DNA of 64,000 nt. It comes from Citrobacter freundii (GTDB lineage Bacteria; Bacteroidota; Bacteroidia; Chitinophagales; Chitinophagaceae). Under the pieces are notes generated by a model, which saw nothing but the letters and a program-made list of their open reading frames with translations, did not search any database and was not told the origin of the DNA. Made by a program: the position numbers and the translations under genes. Positions 17,357 through 25,949 of this stretch are shown here, piece by piece. Numbering within the stretch: position 1 is the stretch's first letter; every line of letters starts with the position of its first letter. Location of the stretch: NCBI GenBank assembly GCA_003243445.1, contig QFQQ01000001.1:166761-230760 (forward strand), in the 5' to 3' direction.

Positions 17357-17962
17357 CTGGAGTAGTTATGAGGAGTGTAGTTGATGGATTGCTGGGAACA
17401 GCACGGTAAAGGCCGCAGCATCTCCGCGGGCAATGTCCGGGAAAACGGAAGGAGCGATATGAAGGGACCGGGATTCCAATGAAGTAGTGTCTAATTAAGG
17501 GTAAACATATAAATTCTCGGCCGGATTTGATCATTCGGGCTCGTCTATCGAAGACAAGTAGAAGTGCAAAAAAGGCTGCATGCCTAGTAAAACCTAATAT
17601 GCAATAAATCAAAGTCCTGCCAGCGAGAATACCTGTGCTTGCTTTCTTAGCTGATAATATCAAATGGCTATTCCGATTTCGCGAAATTGACGACCATTAT
17701 ATGCATTGAGTCTGTGAGCCTTATCTTCACGGCGCTTGCTTGATATTTCAAGTTTAGTAGACTAGTATTCAAATTAGGTCAGCCCTAAATTTTATACTAT
17801 GTAGGAATTCAATGCGTTAGTAATACAGCCAGCTCTCACCCGATGTTAGCTCTTGTGGACAAACCCAACGAATTGTCTTTTTTTTGACTTTCCGCATCGA
17901 CTACATAAAACTAGGTATGGAAAGATATTATCTTTGCACTCCTTAAAACCTTTCCGAAAAGA
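17357..17962. other. 600-base intergenic stretch before the STAS/GHKL operon
   Basis: No convincing gene is seen. Short frames on the minus strand here lack any recognisable motif. The right end carries the promoter box of the next operon (17929-17936). It may contain remnants of the sequence that disrupted phzF. Confidence 0.4.
17929..17936 (+). promoter_or_regulatory. Bacteroidota -7 promoter box (TATCTTTG)
   Basis: TATCTTTG matches TAnnTTTG. It lies 26 bases before the GTG start of the first gene of the STAS/GHKL-PRTase operon and supports that start. Confidence 0.5.
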
Positions 17963-19294
17963 GTGGAGACATCAGTCCTTTCTAATATCAAGATTGTCTT
18001 ATCGAACGAGTCCGAGAGCGTCTATCCTTCTGAGTTTGAAGCTGCAGTAGGCAAAGCATTTTCTGCTGTTCCGCTTGAGCAGTCAGACAGTGTGGAATTG
18101 GACCTATCTGGAATCAATTATTTGGATATTGTTAGTGTCCTGAATATTTCCGCATTGTTTGAGTATATCGCAAAAAATCACCCTTCTATTCGCTTAAGTC
18201 TTTCTTTTTCGAACAATGAAAAATTATTGTTCTTCATCCGACAATGGAAGATTGACGAAGGGCTTGCAAAGGCAGCTCGCGTTGAGTCTTTCTTGGAGTT
18301 ATTAAGTGAGTCAACAAGATCTGTTTACAAAGAGTACCTGAATACAATTGAAATTCGCCGTCATCAGTCAGCTAACTTGACCGAAAAGTACGGTGATATA
18401 TCTGAACTTTCCGAAATCAATTTCAAGTATCACAATCTTTGTTCTTCAAAGTTTTTTGGAATCAAATCATTTGACATTCAAAATCCAGCAGATAAGTCTA
18501 TCGATACGGGAATCATCAATGAAGAGGTTTCCAGATGGGATATTGGTGATATCAAGGATGTATTGAATTTTACGCTGAGAGATATTGACGGACATCGCAA
18601 GGAAGGATATCTGCCTAGCAATGTAATTTTTGAATGCCTCACGAACGCACTTCGTCATCCTAACGGCAGCTTGTTGCAAGTTGGCTCACGACATATCTCC
18701 AATAACATCTTGCAAAATTTCAATAAGCCTCATTTTACTTTAGTTTTTTGGGACAATGGGACAAGTATGATCGATGTTCTGAAAGGAGGCTACGAAATGT
18801 TTAAGAGTGTAAGGGCTGAATTGCCGAACAATAATGAGCTTAGCTATCCCCATTTCCAGGTCAAGCTACAGGATGGAGACCAGTTTCTTCATGAGACATG
18901 GGTAGACTCTCGAATCGGGCCTGATGAGAAATACGCTTCATCTCTTTATGATTACTACTGGTTCCTGGCTACATTTTTTCCTGGCGTATCGTCAGACCCG
19001 AAAGGCTTGACTAGGCTACGCAATGAGGACGTAAAGCCCACTCAATCCAAGGAAACATCTCTATTTCACAATCCAGGCATGGGCTTGTATTTACTATTAA
19101 ATACAGTAGTAGATGTATTCAATGGAAAAATAGTAGTACGTTCTGGTCATTTCTTAATGACTATTCAGAAGCCAACAGAAAGTAAGCAAAAAAGATATGA
19201 ATATGCAGCCTCTATAAAAAAAATAGACAAGGGTGTTCCAAAATTCAATGGAAATTTAATTGCCGTACATCTTCCACTATGGAAAAAACATTAA
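17963..19294 (+). CDS. STAS-like / GHKL (histidine-kinase-like) ATPase protein, first gene of a three-gene operon
   Basis: The product is 443 residues and starts at GTG 17963. Residues about 1-115 resemble a STAS domain (VELDLSGINYLDIVSVLNISALFEYI). A GHKL ATPase follows: N box VIFECLTNALRHPNGS near residues 218-233, G1 box LVFWDNGTSM near 262 and G2 box NPGMGLYLLLNTV near 369. There is no phospho-accepting His domain and no receiver, so it is not an ordinary sensor kinase. It looks closer to anti-sigma-like or conflict-system ATPases. The next gene begins 13 bases after the stop. I do not recognise the full protein as a named family. The ATPase call is firm. STAS is an inference from the strand-helix pattern. 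Confidence 0.8.
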   Translation: METSVLSNIKIVLSNESESVYPSEFEAAVGKAFSAVPLEQSDSVELDLSGINYLDIVSVLNISALFEYIAKNHPSIRLSLSFSNNEKLLFFIRQWKIDEGLAKAARVESFLELLSESTRSVYKEYLNTIEIRRHQSANLTEKYGDISELSEINFKYHNLCSSKFFGIKSFDIQNPADKSIDTGIINEEVSRWDIGDIKDVLNFTLRDIDGHRKEGYLPSNVIFECLTNALRHPNGSLLQVGSRHISNNILQNFNKPHFTLVFWDNGTSMIDVLKGGYEMFKSVRAELPNNNELSYPHFQVKLQDGDQFLHETWVDSRIGPDEKYASSLYDYYWFLATFFPGVSSDPKGLTRLRNEDVKPTQSKETSLFHNPGMGLYLLLNTVVDVFNGKIVVRSGHFLMTIQKPTESKQKRYEYAASIKKIDKGVPKFNGNLIAVHLPLWKKH

Positions 19295-19307
19295 CTGTTC
19301 AACATGT

Positions 19308-21131
19308 ATGGCAAAAGTCTATCCAATCATTTTTTCCTATTTTTCGAAATATCCCAAAAAAGTCCAAAAAGATTATAGGAAGTTTTTTCACTCAATTTAT
19401 TCCAGCTTGGATATCGGGATATCGCTGAGTGATATTTACACAAATGAATTTGTAACACCAGCATTGCTCGACCTCGCAATTGCGGTGGATCAAGAGAGCG
19501 TAGATGAACAAATGCAGCAATATGCTGAATCTTTGTCGCAAAAACTGTTTACAAAATTTTCAAAGTACAACGTAATTGAAAACATTGCGGGCTCCAAGGA
19601 ATATCGCTTTACGCAAGAGTCTCCATATATTGTCATTTATTTTCAGTCTTCTGCGGCAATCCCTCCCAAATCTCTTGTTAATCTTTACCAGTTTGTAAGA
19701 AAACTTTTGACAAATACAAGTGATGGAATTGGTCTTGAAAAAAAAGTGGTAATTGTTCTACCAACGAGCCTCCCCAGCAAAAACGAATTCACCTTCGTTG
19801 AAAATATTAAAGAAGAGTGCGATCGAAACCAGGTGATATTGCTAGACAAATACGGTAGTGCCATCAATGAGGGTATTGATTTGGAGGACATATTTGTTGC
19901 TCACAAACAGGAATTAAAAGAAGATCCTTTAAAATTACTGGAAGCAAAATTGATCGGCCGCGTTGGGCATTTTCAGCGGACAGTGGTGGAAGAAACCAAG
20001 ACATCCCGCTCCTGTCATCTTTATTTTTATGATGGTAGTAAATGCATTGAGGAGGTAGCTGAATTAATAAAACAAAAGGCTAACGGACACTACAATCACA
20101 TTATTTACCATTGTCCCGAATCACCTTGGATGGAGAGCGCGATCCTGAATCTGAAGCTGGATCAGGAATTGAACATTGAGGTATACAACATTTTATCTGA
20201 AGAAGACAAAAAAAGACTTGAAACAATCGCCAAAAGTAGTAGTGTTTTATTTGTGCTGGATCTGATACATACTGGAAAAACAATTACCGAACAGCTAAAG
20301 AAAGAGCAACACCTGTTATCATCCCTTAAACTCACTTTTGTTTCGGTCCTATATTCCGGCCAGATTGACGATCAACACTCAAAAAGTGCGACGATTCAGG
20401 GGATTGATTTTGAGTTCTTTTTAGGAGTACGGCAACTAACCTTTCAGCAGGGGGCTTGCGAGATGTGTCAGAAATTTAAGATCCCGATTCACCAATCAAC
20501 TGTGGGAGAACCCCATATGAAACTTCAAAGTTATTTCTATTGGAAATTGACCGACACATATGGATACTTGGTAGATGCGGAGAAAGATACACCGTCCTAC
20601 CGCCGCCCTTTTCCGCTTACGCCAAACTTTGCAGAGTTGTTGAAAAATTGCGGTCCCTATATCGCAAGCAAGATTATTAATTATTTTGACGTGAGTCCGC
20701 ACTTAAGTTCCGCGCAAAGCTATACGTTTATTTGCCCTGAAGAGGAAGCTGCCAATTTAATTGGGAGAAGTCTGGAATATCTTGCAGACATAAGCGTGAT
20801 CGCAATACCAGGCACAATCATCAAAAGCATCTCGGAAAAAAAATTTAACAAGGAAGAAATAGTCAGCAAGTACCAGTCTGAAGAGTGGTTAAAAGCATTA
20901 CTTCATTTTCAAAACAATAGCCCAAACAAATCTGTAGTGATTCTCGATGAATTCGCACAGACCGGAACAAAACTCAAAGACCTGGCATCCCTCGCAAACG
21001 AATTTTCACTAATGGTCGCCGCTTATTTCCCCTTCGTCTTGTACAACGAAAATCTTTCACTTCCCATCTCCGATAAAATTCACTCACTATATTCCTTTAA
21101 TTTATTTTTGTCAAAGCCACTCCAAAATTAA
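19308..21131 (+). CDS. Protein with two phosphoribosyltransferase-like (PRPP-loop) segments
   Basis: The product is 607 residues from ATG 19308. The frame is open from 19260, but that would overlap the previous gene. Two segments resemble the PRPP-binding loop of type I phosphoribosyltransferases (hydrophobic strand, acidic residue, then TG): VLFVLDLIHTGKTI near residues 311-326 and SVVILDEFAQTGTKL near 541-556. Only one acidic residue precedes the first loop, where classical enzymes have two. A CEMC pair near 382 may bind metal. PRTase-like domains have been proposed as effectors or signal modules in bacterial conflict systems. Base transfer, nucleotide sensing or a degenerate fold are all possible. 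It lies between a GHKL ATPase and a membrane protein gene, spaced by 13 and 1 bases. Confidence 0.7.
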   Translation: MAKVYPIIFSYFSKYPKKVQKDYRKFFHSIYSSLDIGISLSDIYTNEFVTPALLDLAIAVDQESVDEQMQQYAESLSQKLFTKFSKYNVIENIAGSKEYRFTQESPYIVIYFQSSAAIPPKSLVNLYQFVRKLLTNTSDGIGLEKKVVIVLPTSLPSKNEFTFVENIKEECDRNQVILLDKYGSAINEGIDLEDIFVAHKQELKEDPLKLLEAKLIGRVGHFQRTVVEETKTSRSCHLYFYDGSKCIEEVAELIKQKANGHYNHIIYHCPESPWMESAILNLKLDQELNIEVYNILSEEDKKRLETIAKSSSVLFVLDLIHTGKTITEQLKKEQHLLSSLKLTFVSVLYSGQIDDQHSKSATIQGIDFEFFLGVRQLTFQQGACEMCQKFKIPIHQSTVGEPHMKLQSYFYWKLTDTYGYLVDAEKDTPSYRRPFPLTPNFAELLKNCGPYIASKIINYFDVSPHLSSAQSYTFICPEEEAANLIGRSLEYLADISVIAIPGTIIKSISEKKFNKEEIVSKYQSEEWLKALLHFQNNSPNKSVVILDEFAQTGTKLKDLASLANEFSLMVAAYFPFVLYNENLSLPISDKIHSLYSFNLFLSKPLQN

Positions 21132-21132
21132 A

Positions 21133-21789
21133 ATGAGCTATAGCGAACACATATCGCAATCTTTTGACACATTGCTAAAGTTGATACAGATTGAATCCGA
21201 GCTGCAACCTACAAATCCAGAAGGGATCATATTGCGCGAGAAAAAATTGCACTTTCTGGTTGATGACTTGCTAACTAAAGCCGGGCATTTAGCAAAAGTG
21301 GAAAAAACAAAAGATCACACCGTACCAGCACAGCCTCTCGCAAACTACCCCACCATTCAACCATCTTCAAATGCAATTAAAGCGCAATCGTTTCTCAATG
21401 AGTATCGGCAAGAAGTACAGACTTCATTTACAAACATGCAGGTACAAAAAGCTAGCTTGGATATTGAAATAGGTCGACGGATGAAAAATAAAAAGATCAA
21501 ATATCTAATTCTGGTATGCGCCTGGGTGTTTTGCGTTCTATATGCTTTTGACAAACTTGGATGGGATAAATTTGAAAAGTGGACATGGTTTGTCCCCTTC
21601 TTGATATCTATGGCATTGCCATACGCCTATATTATCATTACCGAAAGAGAACTGAGTTTGATTAAATTTATTGAAGAAAAGAGAAAGTTTGTAACTAATC
21701 AGGTTTACACAATGTTCAATTTTGACGATGCTCGATTTGAAGAGCTACAGGTTAGCCTCAATAAACTCAAGATCGATCAAATTGATTGA
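21133..21789 (+). CDS. Small two-helix membrane protein, third gene of the GHKL-PRTase operon
   Basis: The product is 218 residues. The N-terminal 110 residues are soluble, with heptad-like helical stretches. Two membrane helices follow (YLILVCAWVFCVLYAF, residues about 123-138, and WFVPFLISMALPYAYIIIT, about 153-172). The C-terminal 50 residues form a predicted coiled coil (LSLIKFIEEKRKFV...VSLNKLKIDQ). It starts one base after the stop of the PRTase-like gene, so translation is probably coupled. No family is recognised. Within the operon it would be the membrane anchor or effector. Confidence 0.75.
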   Translation: MSYSEHISQSFDTLLKLIQIESELQPTNPEGIILREKKLHFLVDDLLTKAGHLAKVEKTKDHTVPAQPLANYPTIQPSSNAIKAQSFLNEYRQEVQTSFTNMQVQKASLDIEIGRRMKNKKIKYLILVCAWVFCVLYAFDKLGWDKFEKWTWFVPFLISMALPYAYIIITERELSLIKFIEEKRKFVTNQVYTMFNFDDARFEELQVSLNKLKIDQID

Positions 21790-21968
21790 AGTAATCTTAT
21801 CCGTTTTCCATTTGCTTTCTCGATCAACATATAAATGTGTATCCAAACGAAAACAGTAACAATAAAACGGATAAGTGGCTGCGATCAACTCAATACAAAC
21901 CGAGGTAAACTTATAGTATTCTGCCTGAACTTGAACGCTTCATGTTGTCGAAAAAGACAACAACCAGG

Positions 21969-22043
21969 CTAAAAGCCAGCACAGGAATAAAAAAACCGCC
22001 GGAACGCAACGGTGGTAGTATGGTGGTGGTCGCTTGTCATCAT
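21969..22043 (-). promoter_or_regulatory. Leader-peptide attenuator rich in His and Thr codons, without a downstream gene
   Basis: A 24-codon frame starting ATGATG contains three His and three Thr codons in a row (HHHTTT). It overlaps a hairpin, ACCACCG pairing with CGGCGGT with one mismatch and an 8-base loop, followed by seven T (about 21990-22020 on this strand). This is the layout of a ribosome-mediated transcription attenuator for an amino-acid operon. Downstream on this strand there is no biosynthetic gene, only the convergent third gene of the GHKL-PRTase operon, so the attenuator appears cut off from its target. It begins about 42 bases after the cysteine synthase pseudogene. Confidence 0.6.
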
Positions 22044-22084
22044 TGCTTGATCCCGTGATGGAAGAACGGTTTTCTCGGGGAGGC

Positions 22085-23140
22085 TTAAGCCCCCGCTTTC
22101 GGCAGCGTGCTAAACTGTAGCAGTTCCACCTGCGGGCTGATATAATTCGCTTGCACGGGTTCTTCCTTCACCAGATCCGTACTTAAATATTTTTTATTGC
22201 TGTCCGGTAGCACCGTCACAACGCCGGCGTTCTTGCCAAGTGCATCCTGTACCTGGATCGCGGCGATGATGTTGGCTCCCGACGAGATCCCCACAGCGAG
22301 TCCCAGTTTTTTCGCGAGTTGCTGCGCCATGAGAATGGCGTCTCCATCCGATACACCGATGATGCGGTCGAGTCCTCTTAATTCCACGATCGACGGAATA
22401 AATTCATCCGAGATCCCCTGGATGCGGTGCGATCCGGTCTTATAGCCCGTGCTTTAGGTCGGCGATTCCAGCGGTTCGATCGGGTGAACTTTGATCTGCG
22501 GATTTTTGGACTTCAGAAATCGTCCCACACCCATGATGGTGCCACCGGTACCGACGCCCGCGACAAAGGCGCTGACGGGTTGATCCACCTGCTGGAGCTG
22601 CGACCAGATCTCTCTCGCGGTGGTATACTCATGCGCGCGGGCATTATGATAATTATCAAACTGCCGCGGCAGGAACACGTTCTTGTTATGGGCGGCCATT
22701 TCTTCCGCCATGCGGATGCTGCCGAGAAACCCACCTTGCTTTCTTGACACGGTCACGACTTTCGCGCCCAGGCTATGCAGGATCGCGATGCGTTCACTCG
22801 ATAACCAGTCCGGGAGTACGATGGTCACAGGGTGCCCCAGCGCGTTCCCGATCGCCGCCAGGGCGATGCCCGTATTGCCACTCGTGGATTCCACGATCCG
22901 GTCACCCGGTTTCAGCAGGCCCTGGTTATACGCTTCCTCCAGGATAAACAACGCCATCCGGTCCTTGATGCTGCCGGTCAGGTTGAACTGTTCACACTTG
23001 GCGTACACCTTTCCAACTTTCCCTTTATACCGGTATTCAATCGCCACCATCGGCGTATGCCCCACCAGCCGCCATAAATGTTGGAATTTTTCCTGCACAC
23101 TGCTGCTTAGTTGGTTCTGTGCTGCCATGGTGACTATCAT
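22085..23140 (-). pseudogene. PLP-dependent cysteine synthase-family gene interrupted by one in-frame stop
   Basis: Without the stop the frame encodes 351 residues. PLP-lysine block FNLTGSIKDRMA, STSGNTGIALAAIG and GVGTGGTIMGVGRFLK are intact. After EPLESPT (near residue 229) a TAA codon interrupts the frame, which then continues in register with STGYKTGSHRIQGISDEF, the expected family continuation. Related proteins commonly have a Leu at this place, so one base change (TTA to TAA) explains the break. The family makes cysteine from O-acetylserine, or acts on related substrates. The start could be at 23140 or the Met at 23128. Either the gene is recently inactivated or the stop is a sequencing error. 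Confidence 0.85.
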
Positions 23141-23471
23141 AATCGTTGAAGTGGATCTTTCCGCGCAAGATAATCGGGCGAAAGGCTTCGTAGCGAGTTT
23201 GTATATGGAAAGAATGTTTTGTGGGATGGATAAAGCTACTGACGGGGATAAGCGCTTAAATGTTATATCCAGGAGGAAGATTTGAAAAAATTCGTAGGCA
23301 AAGTAACACGCGTGTGCCCATTACATCGATAGTCAAATACTTGCGAAAAACACTGATGGGAGGAGTAATGTCGCGTCAACAGACATAGGAGGCGCCAATT
23401 GTATTTTTTGGGTAAAAGCGGACAAGATGATTGCTCATCCTGTCCGCTATCGCCCAGAAAGAGTAATCCAC
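23141..23471. other. Intergenic stretch with nothing recognised
   Basis: About 330 bases between the cysteine synthase pseudogene and the KilAC gene. I see no gene, repeat or structured RNA. Confidence 0.4.
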
Positions 23472-23807
23472 TTATTCAGAGGCTTGCTTCAGCTCCCCAC
23501 TTTCAAGAAGTTTGCTGATAAAAGCAACTCCTTTCTCAGAGACTTTCAACGCAGGGAAATAGGCAATCAACTTTCCAATCCTTGAATACTTCGGCTCATG
23601 CTCTAACTTAAAATACCCTTTGTCGCAATACTCCTGATAAGGCGTATTGTGCATCATGAGTACTTTGTTGGCCCTCAGGAATTGAAAAAGTTTGTTCCTT
23701 CCCATTTTCCCGACCAATTTCGCTGTTTGGGACATTGTTAGCCAGGTTCCCGGAACGGTAAAGCTTTCTTGGCCGTTGGTTTCTGTTGTTTTTTTCATCT
23801 GTGTCAT
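23472..23807 (-). CDS. Phage antirepressor-like protein with KilAC domain
   Basis: The product is 111 residues. Almost the whole protein is a KilAC (ANT) domain: MSQTAKLVGKMGRNKLFQFLRANKVL, then NTPYQEYCDKGYFKLEHEP and a final VSEKGVAFISKLLESGE. In phages this DNA-binding domain is usually the C-terminal half of larger antirepressors. Here it stands alone. It may be a stand-alone regulator or a relic of a prophage. No other phage structural or lysogeny gene is adjacent. Confidence 0.85.
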   Translation of the reverse strand: MTQMKKTTETNGQESFTVPGTWLTMSQTAKLVGKMGRNKLFQFLRANKVLMMHNTPYQEYCDKGYFKLEHEPKYSRIGKLIAYFPALKVSEKGVAFISKLLESGELKQASE

Positions 23808-23948
23808 TTAATGTTTGAGTGCCTTATGGCAATGACACTGTTCAAACACCTCACCACCCTGAAGATTGAAATCATGCCTTAACCAGCGGATGAAGGTATT
23901 AGAGGATAGAAGTCGCTGAGATGCTAGTGAGTAGATAAAAAAAGAAAA

Positions 23949-23975
23949 ATAGCTTAACTGGTTCGGTTAAGCTAT
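23949..23975 (-). terminator. Rho-independent terminator
   Basis: On the minus strand the stem ATAGCTTAAC / GTTAAGCTAT with a short loop is followed by a long T run (the A-rich 23936-23948 on the plus strand). It lies 33 bases after the stop of the minus-strand gene that ends at 24008. Confidence 0.85.
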
Positions 23976-24007
23976 GCATTTAAGATTAAGGTAAGGTATA
24001 GTTCAAA

Positions 24008-25516
24008 TTATCGCAAAAGTTCTGCAACAATGACATTGATCTCTTCCTCCGGCTTGGTATAGGAGCCTTTGCGCTTTTTAACCTGTGCGCTGGATACTTC
24101 AAGATACTGAAGGGGTTTCCCTTCATGATCTACAAAAATTCGCTGTATTTTCTTATACAACAACGCGTCTGGCTGTACTTTTTCCAGCAATTTGGTTTCA
24201 ATAAGCCGGTCAAACAGATAAATGATCAAGGGCTTGGACAACTTCCCCTTTACCGTTTTTAACCAGGAGATGTTTAGAGGATTGATCAGGGCTTCGCCAG
24301 AAAAAGCTTTACTGAAGTGAATGAGGTCGAGCGAAGCATCTATAAACCCATGCCTAGTCAAGGCATAATATAGCTTGGTAGTTCGTTCACTGGAATGCAT
24401 CGTCCAATGGAAGGCAATAACCTGTTCAGGAGCTGAGAGCAATCTGGGTGCTTCCGCAGAAGGAGTCAATTGATTGTTTGCAACGGCGAGAGATTCTTTA
24501 AAGAATGGTGCATCTCGGTAGTCCGCGACAAAGGGTTCGTAGCGCTCCAAGATATATCGGATAAATCCTTTGATCATTTGTTCGTGGGTCTCATATTTTT
24601 TTGCCTCGGTGTATGTTTGAAGAACATTGTGTAGATGTCGGAGCTGAAAAAGCACCAGTTTAAGGTACAATGCCACACTCTGCTCAGTCGTAAGCGATAC
24701 AATGTGACTATCGATCAGTTTTTTCGATTTGGCATATTCGGCATAAACCTTTTGAAACAGCACCTGTCGGAATTCCTTTTTATAAGAATAGGGTTCCCCG
24801 GTTGAACCATCATAGTCAACGAACTCAATAATCTCAGCTTCGTTGTCAACAGAACTGATATTGTAATAATCCTCTGGTTCCGAAGGATAGAAATTAATAT
24901 GATAAACGCTGAATCCGCGGCCAGCAAAAAAATACTCGAAAAATGCCAACGGTCGCAGGTGTGTCGGCTCATTTGGATCAGGCTCTGCTTTCTTTAGCAT
25001 TGGAAAGTCTACATTGGTTGAAATCTCAACTGCATGTTCAATTACTTTAAGATGTTCCATGGCCTCTTCTGTAAATTGACGCATCACTTGATAATAGTCC
25101 TGAATGTCATTTTCAGTTAATTGAACATCTTTACCCTCCTGCTCTGAAAGATTGACAAAGCTGAAGCGCGTATGTCGATACCCATGGTCCGATAACAGAA
25201 GTTGATTGGAAGCGCGTTTCAATTCCGCAACTTTGGAAGAAATATAAACTAGTTTTTCAAACCTGGATTCCCGGAAAATCACTTCGTTCAACAAACTTGA
25301 TTTAATTCTGTCAACTTTTTGCCGAAGGTAATTACGATAATCCCCCGCCCCGCTGGAATAATTAAACTGAATTTCATCCGAATAAATGGCTTCTTCCCCT
25401 TCACCCGAATCTTTTGTTCGCGTAAAGGTGAGGTCTGCGTTTTCAATCAGCCTGACAAATTCAGTGAAATCCCCCTCTCCATTTTCATAAAACCGGCGAA
25501 CCCGTCCTTTAATCAT
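24008..25516 (-). CDS. 502-residue protein of unknown function
   Basis: I do not recognise the family. The protein is soluble, with no signal peptide or membrane helix, and mostly helical with charged stretches. The first 80 residues are predicted mixed (MIKGRVRRFYENGEGDFTEF), followed by long helices. A motif-like segment FFEYFFAGRGFSVYHINFYPSEPEDYYNISS lies in the middle, and the end is Lys-rich (KKRKGSYTKPEEE). The gene forms its own unit with a strong terminator at 23949-23975. Its neighbours are a KilAC protein and a divergent HD/Hsp90-like gene, so an accessory or defence role is possible but unsupported by motif. Confidence 0.7.
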   Translation of the reverse strand: MIKGRVRRFYENGEGDFTEFVRLIENADLTFTRTKDSGEGEEAIYSDEIQFNYSSGAGDYRNYLRQKVDRIKSSLLNEVIFRESRFEKLVYISSKVAELKRASNQLLLSDHGYRHTRFSFVNLSEQEGKDVQLTENDIQDYYQVMRQFTEEAMEHLKVIEHAVEISTNVDFPMLKKAEPDPNEPTHLRPLAFFEYFFAGRGFSVYHINFYPSEPEDYYNISSVDNEAEIIEFVDYDGSTGEPYSYKKEFRQVLFQKVYAEYAKSKKLIDSHIVSLTTEQSVALYLKLVLFQLRHLHNVLQTYTEAKKYETHEQMIKGFIRYILERYEPFVADYRDAPFFKESLAVANNQLTPSAEAPRLLSAPEQVIAFHWTMHSSERTTKLYYALTRHGFIDASLDLIHFSKAFSGEALINPLNISWLKTVKGKLSKPLIIYLFDRLIETKLLEKVQPDALLYKKIQRIFVDHEGKPLQYLEVSSAQVKKRKGSYTKPEEEINVIVAELLR

Positions 25517-25949
25517 ATAAATCCTTTAAGTGTAAATTGTCGGCCAAAATAAATAATTCATACTATTAAAAAAGCTTATAACAAATAACATCACAATTAC
25601 CTAATAATCAATAAGATAATATAGATTAAATCCCCCGTATTTGCCATTGACGGCAACGATTCAGCTGGAATTAGGAGTTTCGATTAAGAGAAAATTAATA
25701 ATTTTATTGGACCACCTTTTTGCTGAAAATTCAACCACCCTTGTTATGTCTGCACAAATGACCAGTCCGCAACAATCACCCATTCAAAAGCTGTTGAACG
25801 GATGTTTTACAAGCCTTAATGAGTACTCAGAGTGATGCAAGGTTGAGAAATTCCTAACATGAAATTGCATTTTGAATGCTCCATCTATCACCGTGCTGTT
25901 TATAGCGTGCAAGGATAACACGCGAACATGTTTATTAAATACAACGTGA
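25517..25949. other. AT-rich divergent intergenic stretch with one doubtful small frame
   Basis: This 430-base region separates the divergent 502-residue gene and the HD/Hsp90-like gene and must hold both promoters. A 64-codon frame at 25641-25835 (+) has no recognisable motif, and I do not call it a gene. No repeat is evident. Confidence 0.4.

Noticed and set aside
17325..17663. 112-codon minus-strand frame upstream of phzF
   Set aside because: Composition and overlap with phzF suggest chance, and no motif is present.
25641..25835. 64-codon plus-strand frame between divergent genes
   Set aside because: It lies in the shared promoter region and has no recognisable motif.
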